A stretch of DNA of 64,000 bases from Ruminococcaceae bacterium YRB3002 (GTDB taxonomy: Bacteria; Bacillota; Clostridia; Saccharofermentanales; Saccharofermentanaceae), in NCBI GenBank assembly GCA_900099715.1, contig FMTG01000010.1, forward strand, positions 36,529 through 100,528. Reading direction: 5' to 3'. This document shows, in pieces, positions 61,169 through 64,000 of the stretch (its first letter is position 1; the number at the start of each line of letters is the position of its first letter). A program made the position numbers and the translations under genes. The notes beneath the pieces are model-generated. The model saw nothing but the letters and a program-made list of their open reading frames with translations. It did not search any database and was not told the origin of the DNA.

Positions 61169-62104
61169 TCATCCGCCAAACTGACGGAGTCTGTCGATGA
61201 GTTCCGCAAAGTCTTTCTTGTAAACGATCCTGATATTCGTGCCCGGATACAGTTCCTGAACCTTGCGCATCTTCTTGTTTTTCTTGGTCACATATTTCTG
61301 CTCCATCGTGGTGAGCTCCAGATACAGATCGAATTTCGGCAGGTAGAAATCAGGCGAGAAAGCCATAGTGACGTTGCCCTCCGCGTCCCACTCGATGGGG
61401 AAGGTCTTGGGCTCGTAGAGCCATTCAATCTTATACATGTCGAGGATCCGGGCAAACTCCGCTTCGCTCTCGTTCTTGAATACAGGCATCTGCGACTGGT
61501 GATCCACTGAGTCATCCGTCATTGTCTCGCGGCGGATCCTGGATCTCAGTTCTCTCTTGGCTGCCAGCGCCAGCACGGAATCAGACATCTCCTCAACGGA
61601 CAGATGGTCGGAATTGAGCGTCAGATCGTAGAGCGTGTCGTCAGTCAGGTCAACGCCATAGAGCGTGCTTACAAATCTCTTGTGCTTGCGGTCGGCAAGG
61701 GTGAGGATCGTATCTGCCTCTTCCAAAGTAATGTTGTCGGCTTTGCAGGTTCTCTGAGCCCTGACGGAATCGCTTGCGATGACTCTTACCCGTACGGCGT
61801 CTGTGCCTTCGAGGACGATCGAGGCGCCCATGCCGAGAAAGACAACATTGTGGGTATCATTGGCAACACGCCGTATCTCCTCGGCGAGGAGCACACAGTA
61901 GCTCTTATCGGAGTCGGGCGGGCAGTTGAGGTAGAATTTGGGACTCTCGGACAGCTTGGCGGGAATATCGCCTTCGATGCCGCCCCAGAGGTCCCGTATC
62001 AGGTCATTGCGCGTTACGACACGGGTGCCCGTCTTGTCTGCAAGATACCTGGCAAGCTCGTCGCCGAGGCTTCCGTTCTGTCGAGAGATAGTAATGACGG
62101 GCAT
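61169..62104 (-). CDS. cytidylate-kinase-like domain fused to a PD-(D/E)XK-like nuclease domain (311 aa)
   Basis: Residues 1-~200 resemble the cytidylate-kinase-like family: VITISRQNGSLGDELARYLA (degenerate P-loop), VVFLGMGASIVL, VRVIASDSVRAQRT, DRKHKRFVSTLYGVDLTDDTLYDLTLNSD. Residues ~209-311 look like a small restriction-type nuclease: ESEAEFARIL, YEPKTFPIEW, FSPDFYLP (Asp ~252), LYLELTT (Glu ~263), then a Lys-rich helix KKNKKMRKVQELYP and IRIVYKKDF. The ATG at 62104 has GGAGG six bases upstream. A TATAAT lies at 62134-62139 on this strand. The function of the pairing is unknown. It appears linked to the HPRT-like gene downstream. Confidence 0.75.
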   Translation of the reverse strand: MPVITISRQNGSLGDELARYLADKTGTRVVTRNDLIRDLWGGIEGDIPAKLSESPKFYLNCPPDSDKSYCVLLAEEIRRVANDTHNVVFLGMGASIVLEGTDAVRVRVIASDSVRAQRTCKADNITLEEADTILTLADRKHKRFVSTLYGVDLTDDTLYDLTLNSDHLSVEEMSDSVLALAAKRELRSRIRRETMTDDSVDHQSQMPVFKNESEAEFARILDMYKIEWLYEPKTFPIEWDAEGNVTMAFSPDFYLPKFDLYLELTTMEQKYVTKKNKKMRKVQELYPGTNIRIVYKKDFAELIDRLRQFGG

Positions 62105-62158
62105 CAAGCACCTCCGGATTCCTTTATGAATATATTATACCCCACTCGAAAAAGATTA

Positions 62159-62187
62159 TTGACAACAAATTTCTCATTAGTTATAAT
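62159..62187 (+). promoter_or_regulatory. consensus promoter of tRNA-Thr
   Basis: TTGACA (62159-62164), exactly 17 bases, TATAAT (62182-62187): both hexamers perfect. The tRNA begins 19 bases after the -10. Confidence 0.92.
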
Positions 62188-62206
62188 TCCTTTTGCTGTC
62201 GAGCTC

Positions 62207-62282
62207 GCCGACTTAGCTCAGTTGGTAGAGCAGCTGATTTGTAATCAGCAGGTCGTGGGTTCGAGTCCCACAATCGGCTCCA
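62207..62282 (+). tRNA. tRNA-Thr (anticodon TGT)
   Basis: 76 bases with encoded CCA. D-arm GCTCAGTTGGTAGAGC, anticodon arm GCTGATTTGTAATCAGC (TGT at 62240-62242), T-arm GTGGGTTCGAGTCCCAC. The acceptor stem has one C-A mismatch at pair 6-67. Single-gene unit with its own promoter and terminator. Confidence 0.96.
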
Positions 62283-62287
62283 GTAGC

Positions 62288-62327
62288 AAAAACCCCGTAA
62301 ATACTGCGTTTACGGGGTTTTGGTTTT
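62288..62327 (+). terminator. terminator of tRNA-Thr
   Basis: AAAACCCCGTAAA pairs with TTTACGGGGTTTT around a 7-base loop, followed by GGTTTTT. Confidence 0.88.
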
Positions 62328-62358
62328 TAAGCGCACGATCCATTACAGTGAGGGCAAC

Positions 62359-62970
62359 ATGACACAGTACGAGAGAATGGTAGCGGGCATGCTGTATGAC
62401 CCATGCGATGAAGAGATAATGAAGATGCAGATCCCTTATCAGGACAAGCTGTGGGAATTTAATCAGCTTAAGCCGTCCCAGCTGGAAGAGAAGGAACGAT
62501 ATCTGAAGGAAGTTTTTGCCGAGTGCGGCAAGGAATGCTATATCGAGCTTCCCCTGAGAGCAAACTGGGGCGGTCATCATGTGCATCTTGGAGATTATTT
62601 CTATGCCAATACGAACCTGACACTGGTTGATGACGGCCACATATATATCGGTACAAATGTCATGGTCGGCCCTAATGTGACATTTGCTACAGCCAGTCAT
62701 CCGATCGATGCAGAGCTTCGTGACAGGGGACTGCAGTTCAACCGGGATATCCATATCGGTGATAATGTATGGATCGGGGCAAATGTTGTAGTCGTTCCCG
62801 GAGTTACGATCGGAAAGAATACCGTGATCGGTGCAGGGAGCATAGTTACAAAAGATATTCCGGACAATGTGGTCGCTGTCGGGAATCCCTGCAGGGTTCT
62901 CCGCGAGGTCGGTGAGCGCGACAGGGAATTCTACTATAAAAACGAGAGAGTGGACTGGGAGGAACCCTGA
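62359..62970 (+). CDS. maltose/galactoside O-acetyltransferase family protein (203 aa)
   Basis: Left-handed beta-helix acetyltransferase of the Maa/LacA/NodL type. The N-terminal maltose-acetyltransferase domain (MVAGMLYDPCDEEIMKMQ) is followed by hexapeptide repeats. The catalytic His lies in ATASHPIDAELRDRGLQFN; further repeats are VWIGANVVVVPGVTIGKNTVIGAGSIVTKDIP. Acetyl-CoA donor; sugar acceptor uncertain. The ATG at 62359 has GAGGG in front; an earlier in-frame start at 62320 lies in the tRNA terminator. Confidence 0.9.
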   Translation: MTQYERMVAGMLYDPCDEEIMKMQIPYQDKLWEFNQLKPSQLEEKERYLKEVFAECGKECYIELPLRANWGGHHVHLGDYFYANTNLTLVDDGHIYIGTNVMVGPNVTFATASHPIDAELRDRGLQFNRDIHIGDNVWIGANVVVVPGVTIGKNTVIGAGSIVTKDIPDNVVAVGNPCRVLREVGERDREFYYKNERVDWEEP

Positions 62971-62976
62971 TCTGCC

Positions 62977-63639
62977 ATGGAAACCGAACTCTTTATCCTG
63001 ATCACTGATATTATCGGAACCGTTGCTTTCGCGGTGTCCGGTGCTATGGCGGGGATAAGGAAGAAGATGGATATCTTCGGCGTTAATATGCTCGCGCTGC
63101 TGACGGCCACGGGCGGAGGGATCATCAGGGATGTGATCACGGGATCGACGCCTCCGGCTGCTTTCGTTGACCCTTATTTTGTTATAATCGCGGCGGTTGC
63201 AGCGAATATCACATTCATATTCGTCTATTGGAAGCACAAGAGCAACAGAGCAGTGCCGGAGAAGGCGCGCGCGATATACGATAAAGTGTTCTTCTGGTTT
63301 GATACTTTGGGGCTTGCCGCGTTTACGGCGGACGGCGTTCATGCGGGACTTGCCGGTCCTCATGCTGCAAATGCGTTTCTTGTTATCTTTCTTGGTGTCG
63401 TTACCGGGGTCGGCGGCGGCGTTTTAAGAGACGTGCTGTCGCTGGAGATGCCGGTCATTTTCGTAAAGCACATATACGCATGTGCGTCCATCGTCGGTGC
63501 CGCGGCTGTGTATCTGATCTACAATGTCTCGGGTTCGGTAGAGGCGGCGATACTGGCGGGATTTTTCTTCGTCTGCGTGATCAGGTTTGCCGCAGCACAC
63601 TATGGCTGGAACCTGCCTAAGGCGTACAGGGCAGAATAG
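62977..63639 (+). CDS. TRIC-type (UPF0126) membrane protein (220 aa)
   Basis: Seven hydrophobic helices in two repeats: DIIGTVAFAVSGAMAGIRKKMDIFGVNMLALLTATGGGIIRDVI and LGLAAFTADGVHAG ... VVTGVGGGVLRDVL. The paired GGGxxRDV motifs are diagnostic of bacterial trimeric intracellular cation channel homologues. Presumed cation channel in the cytoplasmic membrane. Starts 6 bp after the acetyltransferase stop. Confidence 0.93.
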   Translation: METELFILITDIIGTVAFAVSGAMAGIRKKMDIFGVNMLALLTATGGGIIRDVITGSTPPAAFVDPYFVIIAAVAANITFIFVYWKHKSNRAVPEKARAIYDKVFFWFDTLGLAAFTADGVHAGLAGPHAANAFLVIFLGVVTGVGGGVLRDVLSLEMPVIFVKHIYACASIVGAAAVYLIYNVSGSVEAAILAGFFFVCVIRFAAAHYGWNLPKAYRAE

Positions 63640-63754
63640 ACCCAAAGCTCCGCATCCCTTACAGCCTGCGCTCCCGCGAAATTATACCTATGAGATAACT
63701 GATAAAGCTCTGCAAACGCCAGTATCGTGGGCATTTGCTTTGTCCAAGGCAGTG

Positions 63755-63791
63755 TTGACATTCCTTTACAATAGATATACATTATATCTAT
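63755..63791 (+). promoter_or_regulatory. promoter with overlapping palindrome before the transposase gene
   Basis: TTGACA (63755-63760), 17 bases, TACATT (63778-63783). ATAGATATA / TATATCTAT (63771-63779 and 63783-63791) is a perfect palindrome around CAT covering the -10. It may be an operator or part of the insertion-sequence end. Confidence 0.55.
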
Positions 63792-63806
63792 GTGGAGGTG
63801 ATACTT

Positions 63807-64000
63807 ATGGCTCAGCGCAAGGTTCAGAAGATTAGAGGGCAAGAATATGTCTATATCGACGAGCCGTATTGGAATCCGGAGAAGAAGCGCGGCGAACATA
63901 GACGCACCTATATAGGCAAGAACGTAGATGGCGTCTTCGTTCCTAATAACACTTATCTTCTTCAGCAGGAACGGAAGAAGAAAGGGCCTTCTGTTAAACC
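63807..64000 (+). CDS. transposase N-terminus (IS1634/IS4-like), partial at window end
   Basis: The first 64 codons read MAQRKVQKIRGQEYVYIDEP, then YWNPEKKRGEHRRTYIGKN and GVFVPNNTYL. Many Firmicute DDE transposases of the IS1634/IS4 group open this way, with a 'YWdpeKkq.r.k.yIGk' segment before the catalytic core. A strong GGAGGTG precedes the ATG. The frame is open at the window edge. The family call is by N-terminal resemblance only. Confidence 0.65.
   Translation, partial: MAQRKVQKIRGQEYVYIDEPYWNPEKKRGEHRRTYIGKNVDGVFVPNNTYLLQQERKKKGPSVK

Overview
The window reads as a chromosomal segment of a mid-GC Firmicute, most likely a gut or rumen member of the Clostridia. The signs are AddAB and SbcCD recombination genes, class II (Firmicute-type) GalT, a GntR-LacI hybrid AraR-type regulator, a TPP-riboswitch-controlled ThiT, purine-rich GGAGG ribosome binding sites, and promoters of the TTGACA-17-TATAAT type. 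I cannot name the species.

Layout. 1-10313: the 3' end of addB, then addA, convergent tadA and a small unknown gene, and sbcD-sbcC. 10336-15811: a degenerate ThiD-like protein, a membrane glycosyltransferase, a two-component system and a small membrane protein. 15812-32893: a type IV pilus locus. The assembly genes (pilD-, pilB-, pilO-, fused pilMN- and pilC-like, plus one unknown) run leftward. A divergent rightward operon encodes a 2697-residue protein with a prepilin N-terminus and a GLUG/InlB-repeat adhesin body, then three small pilin-like proteins. A separate leftward major pilin closes the locus. 33086-34256: a 1.08 kb unit bounded by a 91-bp direct repeat of the galT 3' end. It holds an XRE repressor, a divergent small protein that looks like a toxin nuclease, a palindromic operator and a structured RNA-like hairpin. 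34164-46423: galT-galK, an acyltransferase, an M24 peptidase, a hydrolase, TPP riboswitch-thiT, an NhaC-type antiporter, a DMT exporter, glycerate kinase and a Na/Pi cotransporter.

46433-59706: sugar use. A GH1 beta-glucosidase is followed by one leftward arabinose regulon (ABC sugar importer, araA, an FGGY kinase, araD, split transketolase), with the divergent araR beside it. Together these would import arabinose-type sugar, convert it to xylulose-5-phosphate and feed it through transketolase. 59707-60460: an intergenic array of eight hairpin units of identical geometry but two unrelated stem sequences. 60461-64000: tRNA-Pro, an HPRT-like enzyme lacking the usual catalytic Asp, a cytidylate-kinase-like/nuclease fusion, tRNA-Thr with a near-perfect promoter, an acetyltransferase, a TRIC-type membrane protein, and the 5' end of a transposase running off the window.

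Strongest leads: (1) the giant prepilin-adhesin heading a minor-pilin operon, a plausible built-in tip adhesin; (2) the hairpin array, where stem geometry is kept while stem sequence is swapped; (3) the repeat-flanked toxin-antitoxin-like cassette at galT; (4) the kinase-nuclease plus altered phosphoribosyltransferase pair. All functional calls come from reading motifs by eye; no database search was run.
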